Assembly (NCBI RefSeq): GCF_963082655.1
Contig: NC_081555.1
Span: 29,311,266-29,375,265 of the forward strand
Length of the DNA stretch: 64,000 nt
Reading direction: 5' to 3'
Source of the DNA: Stomoxys calcitrans
Taxonomy: Eukaryota > Arthropoda > Insecta > Diptera > Muscidae
The notes below the pieces were generated by a model that was given only the letters and a program-made list of their open reading frames with translations, was not told the DNA's origin and searched no databases. Positions 22,881 to 36,165 of this stretch are shown here, one piece after another; position 1 is the first letter of the stretch, and every line of letters begins with the position of its first letter. The position numbers and the translations under genes are program-made.

Positions 22881-25800
22881 AGTTTTAGGGAAAAAACTGA
22901 TTTATTAACAAAATTTATATAAATCATACGCAACCTGGGCAAAAAATCAGTTTTTAATTAATATCTTATTTTAAACGGATTTTTGTATGGTTTTTCTTTG
23001 TTTTATAAAATTAATTAATTTTTTAATTTTGGGGGCAAGCTATTTGAACAATTAAATGTGTTTAACAAATCATATGGAGAGTTTTTTCCATAAGATATAC
23101 AACATAAAAAAAACCTTGATCAAAAAGTAACATTGAGCGAATTTACACCATACCATAGGACAAAAAGCGAAGTCTTACCAAGGACAGGGGCGAAGTCTTA
23201 TTAAGGGTTTATGATAACACTATAACATGTATAAAAAACTGAAATAGAATGGAATTTGATCGAATAAAAAGAAGCAGGAGCAAAATTTTACCTTGGGTAT
23301 ATGAAAACTCAGAAAATTGTACGACTTAGCAGAAATTTGGAAGAAACGGTGATTATTTTTAGATTAATTTAAATTTTTAGGACAATTTGTGAAAATTTTG
23401 GAGAACACTTTGGAGGATATCCAAAAAGTGCTATGTCAACTTAAATTACCTTACAAACTTTTTTAAATTCCCTTATGCGTATGATCAATGAAAAATGTGC
23501 TTCAGCTAGATTTGATTCTTATTATTTTTTGTTATTATTTTATTTATTCTTGTATGCCATAGCTTCTCCTTATCGGTTTTGGTCAAACAGGTATGGAATA
23601 AGGCCAATATATACGGAAACTTTGGGTAATCTTTGAGCAAAAACTTTTAAATTAAAATTCGTTTTTTGTTTAAGCTCAAAAATCAATTTCAGACAACATC
23701 AGTTTGATTTTATTATCCTGGTGACAATCTTTAGAGCATAGATGGGCATCATACACATCCGCACATAAATTCCTATGCAGGGAAAAACGAATAGAAGCAC
23801 ACGTACAATGTAAACAACTTCGTGTGACTTTGTTCGGGACCCTCTATTTCAAAGCTTTTTTATTAAGTTAATGTATTTATGCTCTTTGCTTCTTCACTAT
23901 AAGTCGTCAAACCGTGATAAATTCAATTCACATCATTGTCAAAAAAACATAAATCTTATGAAAAACTGATTTTAAGAGACAAATTTCTTTAACTTTGGAA
24001 AAAAAAACTTTTGTACTATTCAAAATGAAAGGTATGTAGCGCTAGATGTCAACTGTTTTCCGGTATTTAAATACATTTTCTAGGTAAAGGCTTTGAAAAG
24101 TTGCAAAGAAAATACTGGGATTATACAATAATTTATATAAAACAATAACTTATATAAAATTAAATGTGGTTCGCGATTTTAATTTCATTGACCTTTACTA
24201 AATAAATATTATAAAACACCTAGTTCGAGTTAAGTTCTTTAGAGTTATGGTCAAACTCTTAGGGTCGAAACTGTTTTCAAGAAAATCGCCCACCTTCAGT
24301 TTGAAATTATTTACCCCATTAAGTGTTTTCCACATCGTTGTGTGCTATGTGCTAGGAAATTATTTATCTAAAATTGTTTGTATAAGTAAGTATACAACCA
24401 ACCATTAATAGAGGAATTCATGTCGCTATCAAAGAAAATCATAACATTCATATGAAAAACTCATTGAAAGAGACAATTTAGTTAATTTTGGGAAAGTATT
24501 TTTATACCATTCATTATGAGAGATAAGCGGCTCCAGTTGTTAACTACTTTTGGGTATTTAAATATATTTTTTTGGTAAATCCTGCCAAAGAAAAAACTGG
24601 GATTATAAAAAAATTTATATAAATTATACACTCCTTGGTCCAGAAATTAATTTTCTAGTATTTCATAACAATTATCATGAATTGTGGTTACCGGTATGAG
24701 TTTTTATTCTTTTTACTAAAAAAAAATTAAACCACCTATTTTAAGTTAAATCCTTCAGAGTTATGGTCAAACTCTTTAGGACGAAACTGTTTTTATTTAA
24801 AACCCAAAACCAAACTAAAATCAAAATCCATTCTTAAGAATATCCCCCACTTTCAGTTTGAAATTATTAACCCGATAAAAGTGTTCCATATTGCTTCCAA
24901 GATGCTATGCAATTGTTTGCTGTGTGAATACAAATATCAGCAATGGAATTCATGTCGTTATCAAAGAAAAGTATAAAATGCATATGAAAAACTCATTTAA
25001 AGAGACAATTTAGTTAATTTTGGGAAAGTATTTTTGTACTACTCATAATGAGAGATATGTAGCTCCAGGTGTCAACTGTTATAAAGAAAAAACTGAGATA
25101 ACACAATAATTTATATAAATCATACGCTCCCTGGTCCCCAAATGAATTTTCCAATAGCTCATAACAATTATCATGAATTGTGGTTACCGGTTTTAATTTT
25201 TATTCCCTTTACTAAATAAATACTTTGAACCGCCTATTTCAAGTTAAATCCTTCGGAGTTATGGTCAAACTCTTAAGGACGAAATTGTTTTTATTTAAAA
25301 AACAAAACCAAAATCCATTCTTGAGAATATCCCCCACTTTCAGCCTGAAATTATTTACCCGATGAAGTGTTTTCCATATTTTTTCAGGGATGCTATGAAA
25401 TTATTTGTCTTAAATTGTTTACCGAAAGTACACAAACATTCGTAGTGAAATTCATGTTGTTGTCAAAGAAAATCATAAGATTCATAAGAAAAACTCATTA
25501 AAAGAGACAATTTAGTTCATTTTGGGAAAGTATTTATAAATAAAATACTGGGATTATACAATAATTTATATAAATCATACGCTCCCCGGTCCAGAAATTA
25601 ATTTTCTAGTATCTCATAACAATTAACATGAATTGTGGTTACTGGTTTTAATTGTTCTTCATTTTACCAAAAAAAATTTAACCACCTATTTAAAGTTAAA
25701 TCCTTCAGAGTTATGGTCAAACTCTATAGGACGAAACTGTTTTTATTTAAAAACCAAAACAAAAGCAAAATCAGTTCCTAAGAATATCCCTCACCTTCAG

Positions 25801-27125
25801 TTTGAAATTATTTACCCGACGAAGTGTTTCCCATATTGTTTATGGGATGCTATGAAATTAATTGTCTAAAATTGTTTACTGTAAGTATACAAACATTATA
25901 GCGAAATTCATGCCTTTATCAAAGAAAAGCATACAATTCAAATGAAAAACTCATTTAAAGACACAATTTAGTTAATTTTGAGAAAGTATTTTTGTACTAC
26001 TCACAATGAGAGATTTGTAGCTCCAGACGTCAACTGCTACCAGATATTTAAATAATTTTTTTAGATAAAACCTGTGAAAAGTTATAAAGAAGAAACTGTG
26101 ATTATACATTAATTTATATACACCATACGATCCCTAGTCCCCAAATTAATTTTCTTAAATAGCCCATATCAATGCCAATAAATATTTTATAGCCACCTAC
26201 TTCTATCTCCTTTAGAGTTATGGTCAAACTCTTTAGGACTAAACTGTTATAAATAATATCAATTCAAACTCCCACATCAATTCGAAAAAGATCACCCAGT
26301 TTCACATTTAAATTATTCCCTGATGATGCGTTTTCCTAATTGTTTTTGAAATGCTATGAAATTATTTTTCTTGAGTTTTTTACTGTGAGAATATAACCTT
26401 AAGCAATAAAATTCATATGTTAATCAAAGAAAATCCTAAAATATATATAAAAAACTCATTTAAAGAAACAATTTTATTTCATTTTGGCTACATTTTTTGT
26501 ACCATTCATATTAAAAGATAATAAGATGTAGATTTCAACTGTTTCCAGATGTTTCCAGATATTTCTAGGTGAAAACTTTTAAAAGTTATTAAGCAGAAAT
26601 ATTGAGATAATACTAAAATTTATATAAATCATACGCTACCTGATCCTCAAATGAATTTTCCTAAATACCTCATATCAATTACAATGAATTGTCGTTTACG
26701 GTTCTTATCTTTATTAATTTTATCAAAAAAATCTATAGCCCCCAATATCTATCATTTCAAGTTACAATACATCCGTTAGAGTTATGGTCAAACTCTTTAG
26801 GATTAAGCTGTAATAATTTTTTTAAACCAAAATCAATAATTATCCTAAAAAAATTACCCAGCTTCAGTTTGAAATTATTTCCCTGTGGATATGTTATCCA
26901 AACAGTTTCTGGAATGCAAGTAAATTATTTGTCTAAAGTTTACTGTGAGTATACAACTGTCAGTAATAGAATTGATGTCCTGAAAAGCATAAAATTCGCA
27001 TGAAAAACTTGTTTAAAGAGAAATTTTTCGTTAATTTTGGAAAAAAAAATGTATTATACTCATAGCTTTAAATGTCAGCTGTTTCCTGGTATATAAATAC
27101 ATTTTCTATGTAAAACCAATTTAGA
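22880..27125 (+). repeat. Array of diverged ~500-bp tandem units
   Basis: The block 'gttatggtcaaactct' recurs near 24245, 24758, 25257, 25710, 26217 and 26780. 'aatttatataaatcatacgc' or variants recur near 22912, 25108, 25566, 26108 and 26613. 'attcatgtcgttatcaaag' or variants recur near 24418, 24950, 25448, 25902 and 26406. Spacing is 450-560 bp with the same internal order each time. Identity between units is moderate, so the array is old. No frame is conserved, so it is a non-coding satellite-like array just 3' of NfI. Confidence 0.85.
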
Positions 27126-27254
27126 GTTAAAGTTCATGTTCCAAGAGGTTAAGATCTGTGTACCAAATATAGAAAATAATTGGAATTTTCAAAAAAATTG
27201 CAATCATTTTTTAATTGGATCAATTAAAAAGTTAATTGAAAATTTCAAAAATTG

Positions 27255-28805
27255 TACCCTACACACGCACTGTGGGTATTACAACTTTGTGCATTTGTTT
27301 GCAACGCTAAGAAGGAGAAGAGCTAGACCCATCGATAAGTATATCGGTCGGCTTAGAATAACTTCCCGATTCGATGTAGCTATGTCTGCCTATACGTTTG
27401 TATGTCGGTCCTTGTTTTTTTTTAATGTGGTAAAAGTCGCATTTGTTGTCTGATTTTCATAAAATTTTGCACAAGTCACTTTTTGGGTCCAAGGAAAAAC
27501 GCTTTTGGTTTTGGTAGAAATCGGTCCAGATTTGATATAGCTCCCATATAAATATCTTTCTTCCGATATGCCCTTTTAAAGCTGTAGAAGCCACAATTTT
27601 GGTCCGATCTTTATCAAATTTGGTATGAGGTTTCGTTTGACATTTTCATACGTGTGCAAAGTATCGTCGAAATCGGGTCAGATTTAGAAATAGCTCCTAT
27701 ATATATTTTGGATTCGATTTGACCTATTAAGGCTGTAGAAGCTACAATTTTTGTCCAATCTCTACAAAATTTTGCACGAGATGTTTTATTGGGCGTGCAA
27801 AGTTTTATCAAAATCGGACCAGATTTAGATATAGCCCTCATATATATCTTTTATCCGATATGCCATTTGAAAGCTGGAGAAGGCACAATTTTAGTCCGAT
27901 CCTTACAAAATTTGACACGAATGGCTTTTTTGACGTCCCAATATGTGTGCAATATTTTATCAGAATCTGATCAGATTTAGATATAGCTCCCGTATATATC
28001 TTTCATCCGATATGGACTTTTAAGGCTGTGGTAGCCACAATTTTTGCCCGATCCTTACAAAATTTAGCACGGTATATTTTATTTGATGTTTCAATACATG
28101 TGCAAAATTTCATTAAAATCGGATCAGATTTAAATATAGCTCCCATATATATCTTTCATTCGATATGGCCTTTTAAGGCTGTAGTAGCCATAATTTTGGT
28201 CCAATCCTTACAAAATTTAACAAGTGATGTTTTATTTGACGTCTCAATACCTGTGCAAAATTTCATCAAAATCGGAGCAGATTTAGATATAGCTACCATA
28301 TATATCTTTCAGCTGATAAGGCCTTTTAGAGCTGAATAAACTACAATATTGTTCCAATCTTTACACAAGTTTGCATGAGATATTTTATATGACGTCTTAA
28401 TACGTTTGCGAAATTTTATGAAAATCGGTTCAGATTTGGATATACATAGCTTCTAAATATATCTTTTATCCGATGAGGCCTTTAAAGCTGTTCGGTCACA
28501 ATTTTGATTGGGTCTTTGTAAAACTTAGCGTGAGGTATTTTATTTAACATCCTAGCACGTGTGCTAAAGTTCATTAAAGTCGATCCAGATTTAGATATAT
28601 CTCCGATATATCTTTCATCCGATATGGCCCATAAAGTCTGTATAAGCGATCATTTAAGTCCTTTCGGGAAAAAATCTTACAAGGTTCTATTCAGTTTTTC
28701 ACTAGGTAGGTTTCATATATCAAAAGTATTATGTATATTGACTCGGTGGTGCAGGGTATTATATAGTCGGCTCCGGCCGAAATTTGCCTAACCTTACTGA
28801 TTGTT
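27255..28805 (+). repeat. Bracketed element with about nine 153-bp tandem units
   Basis: Begins 'accctacacacgcactgtgg' and ends 'ggtgcagggtattatatag', 'ggctccggccgaa'. Between them a 153-bp unit repeats: the block 'ttttaaggctgt' occurs at about 28019 and 28172, with the variant 'ttttagagctg' at 28324. Other parts of the unit are 'atcagatttagatatagct' and 'ttgcacaaaattt'-like strings. Non-coding. Confidence 0.8.
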
Positions 28806-30895
28806 TTTAATTAAACATGCAATTATTTTATTGAAAATTTTGTCAATTACTATCGACTTTGATTGAAGCAGTTTCAATTAAAAAAATTAATTGGATCAAT
28901 TTATTTCGTGATTGAAACTGATTTTTTTTCCTGTGTACAGTAAATTATTAACATTTTTTAGTTTTATCTGTTTTCTCAACTCCATTCTTTTTTGATGATC
29001 TTTAACTGCTCTTCCTGGGGGCTAACTAAATAACAAAAAAATAATTTTCTTTGCCCAAACAAAAAGAGGCTTCCAAAATTTTTTATTTCACTAAACAAAA
29101 AGCATAAACCTAAGGCTCAAACTCAAAAACACTTAATGACAACAAAAATGTACAACATTTTTTAAAAAACGAAAAGAACCAAAACTATAAGGAAAAAAAT
29201 CAGAAAAGTTTAAAAAACTAGAACTGCAATTATGAATTAAAACAAAAAAAAAACAAATTAATAAAAAAATAAAAGCTAGACATTATCATCTAAGTTATGC
29301 CCAATTATATATTTACCATAGCAACGATGCGGTTATATATACACGATATATATACATACATTAAAAAAATAATAGACTATAATTGATACTAGAATTTATT
29401 ATTAGATTTTTATATTAGCAAAGAAAAGTAACTCCTGCGGCCATTTAATACAAAAAAAGAGAGAGATCTGAACAAAAATTTATAGAAAACAAAAATAAAT
29501 TAAAAAAATATAATTTATATAAAATATATTATTATATTGGTGCTTTATATTATAAATAGAATTTAATGAAAAAAAAAACATTACAAAAAAAGGTTAAAAA
29601 CAGCAGAGAAAGCAAAAACGCTCATTTTTAGATTTTAAAACCAAAAAAAAACAAAAAACAAAATTTGCAATTACATAACAATTCATTGAAGAAACAGGTT
29701 CCTTTTATGCTAAAAACTAAAATCGAGGCAAGAAAATTTGAAAAAATCAACAAAAAAACACCCTGCAGAACAAATGCTTTTTTGTATGCCAACTCATATA
29801 CAATGAGTTTAATTAATAATTTAAAAAAAATTATGATAAAATGGTTACTAAACTGCAAAGGAAATTGTAAATTGTGTTAAACAGATAAAACCATAAAAAA
29901 CTAATAATAAAACAAACAAAAAATAAAACAATAGCTATTTAAAAATAAAAACCGAACAACCATAAAACTTAGATTACCGACAAGCAAGAAACGCGGAAGT
30001 GGAAAAAAGTCAAAAATAAAAAATCCCTAAAAGATAGTAAACAGACAATAGTAGATTTTAACAATAACAAAAAAAAACAAAATAAAATAAAAACGATAAG
30101 AAACAAACAACAAAAACACTTAGTTACTATTTATATAAATATATAGATATATATATATATTATTATATGTATACATACATAACTACTATAAAGCATACAT
30201 ACATACTACCATACATAAACCTAAAAAAAACAATACAAATATATTTATATTGAATATATACAGACATACATGCATACCTATATTATATAGTATATATACC
30301 TATATACAGATACCATATAGAACTTATGTATAACATAAATCGAAAAAAAAAACAAATGAAAACAGGCATGTAATTTTTACATGATTATATTATAAAACAT
30401 TAAAAAAAACAAATACTAAATTAAAATTAAAATATTAAAAAAATGGAAACAAACATAATTATACACAATTTATAAACAAACAGCAGAGAGTAGGCAAAAC
30501 AAACTCAAAATTTCATAAAAACTTAAATACAAACCTAAGTACATACGTAGCATGAGATATGTCTCATAAAAAATATACAAATGAAACTACAGGTCATTCG
30601 ATGCAGAAAAGTAAAAGTTAACCCTGGCTTATATTTTTTCTTTTAAGCTTAAATCATTATGTTTTCTTTCTATCATTTCTACCTTTATGTAAAACTATTT
30701 TTTCCCATAACTGTATATTTTAGAACTTATTCATAATTATTTGCAGTTTTGAAATCCCTTATCAGAATATTCGTACGGCAATTTCATGCTAGATATATTC
30801 TTGGTCTTCGTGAATCTTTGGGTTATTGACAGTGGTCTAAATCGCTTAGCAAGTTGGTTTGCTTTGAAATATTGCCCTAAGAACTTATAAACTAT
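28806..30895. other. A-rich non-coding DNA, candidate distal NfI 3'UTR
   Basis: Long A-rich stretches with 'aaaataaattaaaaaaat' and 'tatatatatatattat' and many AATAAA strings. No gene. Base composition on the plus strand (A far above T) is typical of transcribed fly 3'UTRs; that reading is inference. Confidence 0.4.
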
Positions 30896-30900
30896 ACATA

Positions 30901-31793
30901 AAGGGTAATTTTTTAAAGAGCTAAAGAAAAATTTTTCAAAAAAAAACACATAAAATCCAGAAAAATGCATGAAATCTTTATTTGAATGTTTGAATATTAT
31001 TTCATGCAAATGTTGACCGTAACTGCGTCTCAAATGGTCCAACTGCTTAGTTCAATTTTGGCATACTCTTTCCAACTTTTCAGATGGTATCTCACAAATA
31101 AATGCTTTAATGTTGTCTTAAAATGCGTTAATTGAAGTGGGCCTGTATATGAGCTTTAACATATTCCCACAAAAAATAGTCTAAAGGCATTAAATCGCAC
31201 GATCTAGGCAGCCAATTGACCGGCCCCGAACCTGAAATAAAATGTTCATAAAACTCCCCTCTCAATCGGTCCATTGTTACGCGTGCTGTGTGGCATGTGA
31301 CAACGTCTTGTTGAAACCACATGCCATGCAAGTCAAACTCTTGCATTTTGGGCAAAAAAGAAGTTGAATATAATCTCCCGATAGCATTCACCATTCACAG
31401 TTACGTTACGATTTGTATCATCTTTGAAGAAGTACGGTCCAATGAGCTCATAAACCGCACCAAACTGTGACTTTTTCTGGATGCATTGGTAGCTCTTGCA
31501 ATGCTTCTGGCTGATCTTCACTCCAAAATGGACAATTCTGCTTATGTAGGTACCCATGGAGCCAAAAATGAGCTTCGTCGTAAAATGGAAGAAGAGCGCG
31601 ATGAACTTTCTTAACAGAGCACGCATTTTGTTAATAAAATTCAAGAATTTGCAAGGGTTGTTCTTTTGTAAGACGATTCATAGTTAAATTATAGACCAAA
31701 CTGTAGATGTTGGACAGTGAAACAAAACACGAAACGAACGTGAGCTTTTTAAACCAGTGTTGCCAAAAAGATAATAGCTAAAAAATCGCCCTT
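30901..31793 (-). mobile_element. TIR-bounded remnant of a Tc1/mariner-superfamily transposon
   Basis: Imperfect terminal inverted repeats: 'aagggtaattttttaa' at 30901 and, read on the minus strand from 31793, 'aagggcgattttttag'. Both are flanked by TA (30899-30900 and 31794-31795). Minus-strand decayed frames encode the C-terminal part of a transposase: GPYFFKDDTNRNVTVNGE, then FQQDVVTCHTARVTMDRLRG, RSCDLMPLDYFLWEYVK and the C-terminus GQHLHEIIFKH (near 30990-31042). The N-terminal DNA-binding region is missing and frames are broken, so it is a dead internally deleted copy of 893 bp. Confidence 0.85.
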
Positions 31794-31834
31794 TATATTC
31801 TTGACATCAATGAACTTTTTCACCGATTAGGTTA

Positions 31835-32310
31835 GGTAAGGTCGAAAAAGAGGGTTCAGATATTAATTATTGGTCTAATTACGCTCCTATAGAGCCACTG
31901 GACTATCCTCGGATTCTGGCCCTATTTCGAGCCTACAGCCCGTCTATATAGTCTCCAACATCTGTTAGCATTCTCAGTACGCTCCTGAATGTGACCAATT
32001 AAATTTCCTATCCAAGATCACTCCTAAGTATTTAAACTTGTCAGATATCAAAATCGTTTTATTGAGGAAACGCAGTGCATCAAATTGGCCCACCTTCATC
32101 TTCCTCGTGAAAAGGCATATTTCTGTCTTCTCTGAGTTAACATTGAGATCCCTGGGTCTAGCCCAGTCATATGCCATATTCAAGACCCTTTCAGCCCTTC
32201 TGCATAACTGGTTCGGATCCTTAACCCTAAGAAGTAACATCGTCTGCATAGCAGACGGGTTCAAATCCCTCCTCAGTCAACATCCGTAATAGGTTTTTTA
32301 TGGTGGTCAC
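31835..32310 (-). mobile_element. Family A RT fragment
   Basis: Minus-strand frame at 32264-31974 has [18 protein letters not shown] and YLGVILDRKFNW, the same RT thumb region as 16012-16326. The low-coordinate end begins 'ttaggttaggtaagg'. Truncated on both sides. Confidence 0.7.
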
Positions 32311-32439
32311 CAAAGGAGTGGCCTAATATTTATGGCATGAGACCCGCAATTTATCCACCGCCATTCATGGTAAAAGTAGTACTAGCACTTAGGCGTTGTT
32401 ACGATACCAGACTAGAACCGATTTATGGCCATAGAATGG

Positions 32440-32620
32440 AAAACGATTAGGAATTATACGAGTAGCACAGATTTTCTGAAATAGATTTTTTCGATGTTAC
32501 TTTTCATTACTTAAAGCGCACAACCAGCCGGTTACTAGCATAGATGTATGTCCATAGTGGCAAGGAACGGATTCAATTCGGCGCCCTATTGTCAGCCTAA
32601 CCTTACCTATACGCAAGCCA
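32440..32620 (+). mobile_element. Family A 3'UTR fragment
   Basis: Contains 'cgatgttacttttcattac', 'cagccggttactagc', 'tgtatgtccatagtggca' and ends 'gtcagcctaacctta'. It is the plus-strand version of the 3' region seen at 1515-1737. Confidence 0.55.
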
Positions 32621-32845
32621 AGGAACACTAAACAAAATCTCAAAAGGGCTATTCAGTGCAAATCTGTTCGTTTGACACGATTAGGTAACTATCAAAAAAT
32701 TTGATGGTGAAAGCCTTTGAAAGAAATATCTGTCCATCGATATACAACACACAACAAGGGTATGGGTCCCATAGGAACTTATTACTCGCTTCGGTTCTTC
32801 TGCTTCTATACTAAAACATTCAAAATACATTTATACAAAATTTTT

Positions 32846-33725
32846 ATACCCTTCACCATAAGACTAATTTCGCTATTCCGTTTGTTACACCTCGAAATAA
32901 GCGTCTTAGAGCCCATAAAGTATTCTTGATCGCCATGACATTTAAAGTTGATTTAGCCATGTCCGTCCGTCTGCCGAAAGCACGCTGACTTCCGAAGGAG
33001 TAAAGCTAGGCGCTTGAAAATTTGCACAAATACTTCTTAGGTATTATAGTAGATCAGTTGGGATTGTAAATGGACCAAATCGCTCTATGTTTTGATATAG
33101 CTGCCATATAAACCGATCTTGAGTTTTGACTTCTAGAGCTTCTAGAGGGCGCAATTGTTATCCGATTTGGCTGAAATTTTGCACGTGGTATTTTGATGGT
33201 ACTTCCAACAACTGTGCCAAATAGGTCTAATTCGGTTCATAACCTGATATAGCTGCCATATAAACCGACTTTGGGTTTTGACTTCTAGGTCTTCTGGGGG
33301 GCGCAATTCTAAAAATTTGCGTGAAGTGTTCTGGTATGACTCCCAACAACTGTGCCAAGTATAGTCTAAATCAGTCCACAACCTGATATAGCCGCCATAT
33401 AAACCGATCTCCCGATTAGACTTTTTGAGCCTCTGTAGGGCGCATTTTCTATCCGATTTCGTTTCGTTTCAACTTCCAACAACAGTGCTAAGTATGGGTA
33501 AAATCGTCCCATAACCTGATATAGCTGTCATATAAACCAATCTTGGGTCTTGACTTCTTGAGCTTCTAGAGGACGCAATTCTTATCCGATTTGGCCGAAA
33601 TTTTGCATGAAGTGTTTTATTTTGACTTCCAACAACTGTGTCAAGTATGGTCTAAATCATTCCATATCCTAATATAGCCGCCATATAAACCAATCTCCTA
33701 GTTTGACGTTTTGAGCCTCTCACTC
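32846..33725 (+). repeat. Bracketed tandem-unit element
   Basis: Starts 'tttttatacccttcaccata' and has the internal markers 'cctcgaaataagcgtcttag' and 'gtccgtccgtctgc'. Units of about 110-170 bp contain 'gatatagctgccatataaac', 'cgcaattcttatccgatttg' and 'tccaacaactgtg'. Same family as 7697-8222, with more units. The right end is truncated. Confidence 0.7.
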
Positions 33726-33884
33726 CAAAAGGGATCTATTATGGCAGGTTGTTTATCTCTTACAATTTTTGAACCACCCAAAGGCCACAAATCTTAAGTG
33801 GTATAAGAAAGAACATTTACTTATATTTACGCTTGAAAACTATTAAAAACTTATATTGGAAAATGAGATATAATGTAAGAAGTT

Positions 33885-34040
33885 CGGAATTCCTAACTTA
33901 GATTTTTTTTGTCGAGGTTACTTTTTTAGTAATAAGAGTTCACAACAAGCCTATTGCTGGTATAAGTGTATGTCCATAGTGGCATGGGGCGGATTAATAT
34001 ATGCACCCTCTTTTAACCTAACCTAACCTAACTTGTATTG
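33885..34040 (+). mobile_element. Family A 3' end
   Basis: 'ggaattcctaacttagattt', 'tgtatgtccatagtggcatg' and the terminus 'aacctaacctaacctaact' match the reverse complement of 1515-1680. Only the 3' tail remains. Confidence 0.65.
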
Positions 34041-34790
34041 AAATAAGACATATAAAGGTTAGGTCTTCACTCAAACCAATATATAGTCGTGCAGAACACT
34101 CGAAAATTGGTAAAGGCAACGTCATATCCCTTTAGATTTGTTACTTGTTTTCCGTTAAACAACTAAATTTAGAGTTTTTAAATTTTTCTCCACCATACCC
34201 TGCTTTTTACTTTTTTTATTATTTTTTATTTTTTTATTTTTTTTTAACAAACTCCAACTAAATAACGATCAAATTTAAAACTAAGCTAAAAGTAAAATAT
34301 ACATATATATATATATACTAAATTATAATTGAACAAATATATTGTTAGGGTGTTAATGTGCCTAAGTTTTAAAAACGAAAAACAAAACAGAAAATATGAA
34401 CAAAAACAACAACAATGAACAAAAAATACAAGAAACATAAATTATACACATACATATTAAACTAAACCAGAGAAGAAAAAATGAAGAAAACAAAAAACAT
34501 AAACTATCAACTGAATAACGACAAAGAATATGACATTAATTAGAAAAAACACCAACTGAGAAACAAACTGCAATTGCGTAGAGTAAAAGAAACTGGAAAA
34601 AGTAGAATTTTTAACGAAATACGATAATATAGTTTTTCATATTATGAAGAGAAGCAAAACAAGAAAACAAAATCTAAAAAACACAAACAACATTTTAATG
34701 GCATATATAATTTGTATACACATTATAGTTTTTATTATGGCAAAATATGAAAAAAAACCTAAAACCGATGAACCTTGTTCCTTCCCAAGA
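34041..34790. other. A-rich non-coding DNA
   Basis: No gene. Composition resembles 28.8-30.9 kb, with runs such as 'ttttttattattttttattt' and 'atatatatatatactaa'. The small frame at 34644-34853 has no recognisable family. Confidence 0.4.
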
Positions 34791-35600
34791 AAAATGGATG
34801 CTATCTACAAACTTTTTTCAGGGTGTCAAAACATTCTGCTGATACGATTCTAAGCACTAAGATATCGCCTCTGAACTTGCAGCTCATTATCGATGACAAT
34901 GTAGGTTAGATAGTCTCTATCGTGCTTACTAGTAGCTATTTTGACCTTTCTCAGCCTCTTTCTCTACAAATATGATACACAGTGTTGCCAAATCGAAAAA
35001 TCTTGGCTATAGTTCTGGGACTTTTCTTAGCACTAAGATATCGCCTCTGAACTTGCAGCTCATTATTGATGACAATGTAGGTTAGATAGTCTCTACTGTG
35101 CTAACTAGTAGCTACAATATTTTGGCCTTTCTCAGCCTCTTTCTCTGCGGAGAAGACACACAGTGTTGCCAATTCGAAAAATCTTGGCTATAATTCTGGA
35201 ACTTTTGAACGGTTAGAGATATGGACACGCAAACTTAACATAGTCAATGTTGAGGTGTTTTCCAAGGAGGAATTTTTCATGAAAATGGATGCTATACACA
35301 AACTTTTTTCAGGGTGTCAAAACATTATGCTGATACGATTCTTAGCACTAAGATATCGCCTCTGAACTTGCAGCTCATTATCGATGACAATGTAGGTTAG
35401 ATAGTCTCTATCGTACTTACTAGTAGCTATTTTTACCTTTCTCAGCCTCTTTCTCTACAAAAATGATACACAGTGTTGCCAAATCGAAAAATCTTGGCTA
35501 TAATTCTGGAACTTTTGAACGGTTAGAGATATGGACACGAAACTTAACATAGTCAATGTTGAGGTGATTTCCAAGGAGGAATTTTTCACCTGAGGTTAGC
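34790..35600. repeat. Tandem duplication with 491-bp period and inner partial copy
   Basis: The block 'gggtgtcaaaacatt' followed by 'gctgatacgattc' appears at about 34821 and 35312. 'agcactaagatatcgcctct' appears at 34853, 35029 and 35344. 'gatacacagtgttgccaa' or a variant follows each. The first and third copies are nearly identical, so the duplication is fairly recent. Confidence 0.85.
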
Positions 35601-36165
35601 AATTTGCAAATATAACTAGGATGACAACGATACACCTTTTTTATATGTATTATACACAATTTGGAAAGGTATTTCAGAAGACTATGCAAAAAAAAAGTAC
35701 GCGGAAAAATTCTAAAAATTAATTAAATATTTGGGGCAAAAACGAAAAAAAATTTAAGTTATTTATTTTTCTTTTAAATGGCGTGTAACTTTCAGGTGCA
35801 ACAAAATCGGAACGAATAAAGATATTATCATGATTTTTGCACGGTATATGGATAAATAAAAAAATAAGAAATGTACCAATATGTCACAAAATGACCAAAA
35901 TAAAAGCCTGGTTATGCTATCGTAAGCATACCGTAAATGTAGGAAAACGTGTCAGCTGTTTTGTTTTGGCTTATGAATACACATACAAATGATTACCGAA
36001 CGTCTGTCAACCGTAACCGGAAAGTAGAATTCAGTAAAAACAAAATTTGACGTTCCGTTTTTGTGTCAACTGACAAAATTTGAAGTTTGAACAAAAAACA
36101 GCTTTTCTCCTATTTAATGAATTCTCTGTGAAATTTTTTCACAATTTATTGTCAATAGTTTAGGT
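35601..36165. other. Non-coding DNA, nothing recognised
   Basis: AT-rich; no repeat family or gene could be identified. The minus-strand frame 35689-35498 overlaps the end of the tandem duplication and is not convincing. Confidence 0.4.
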
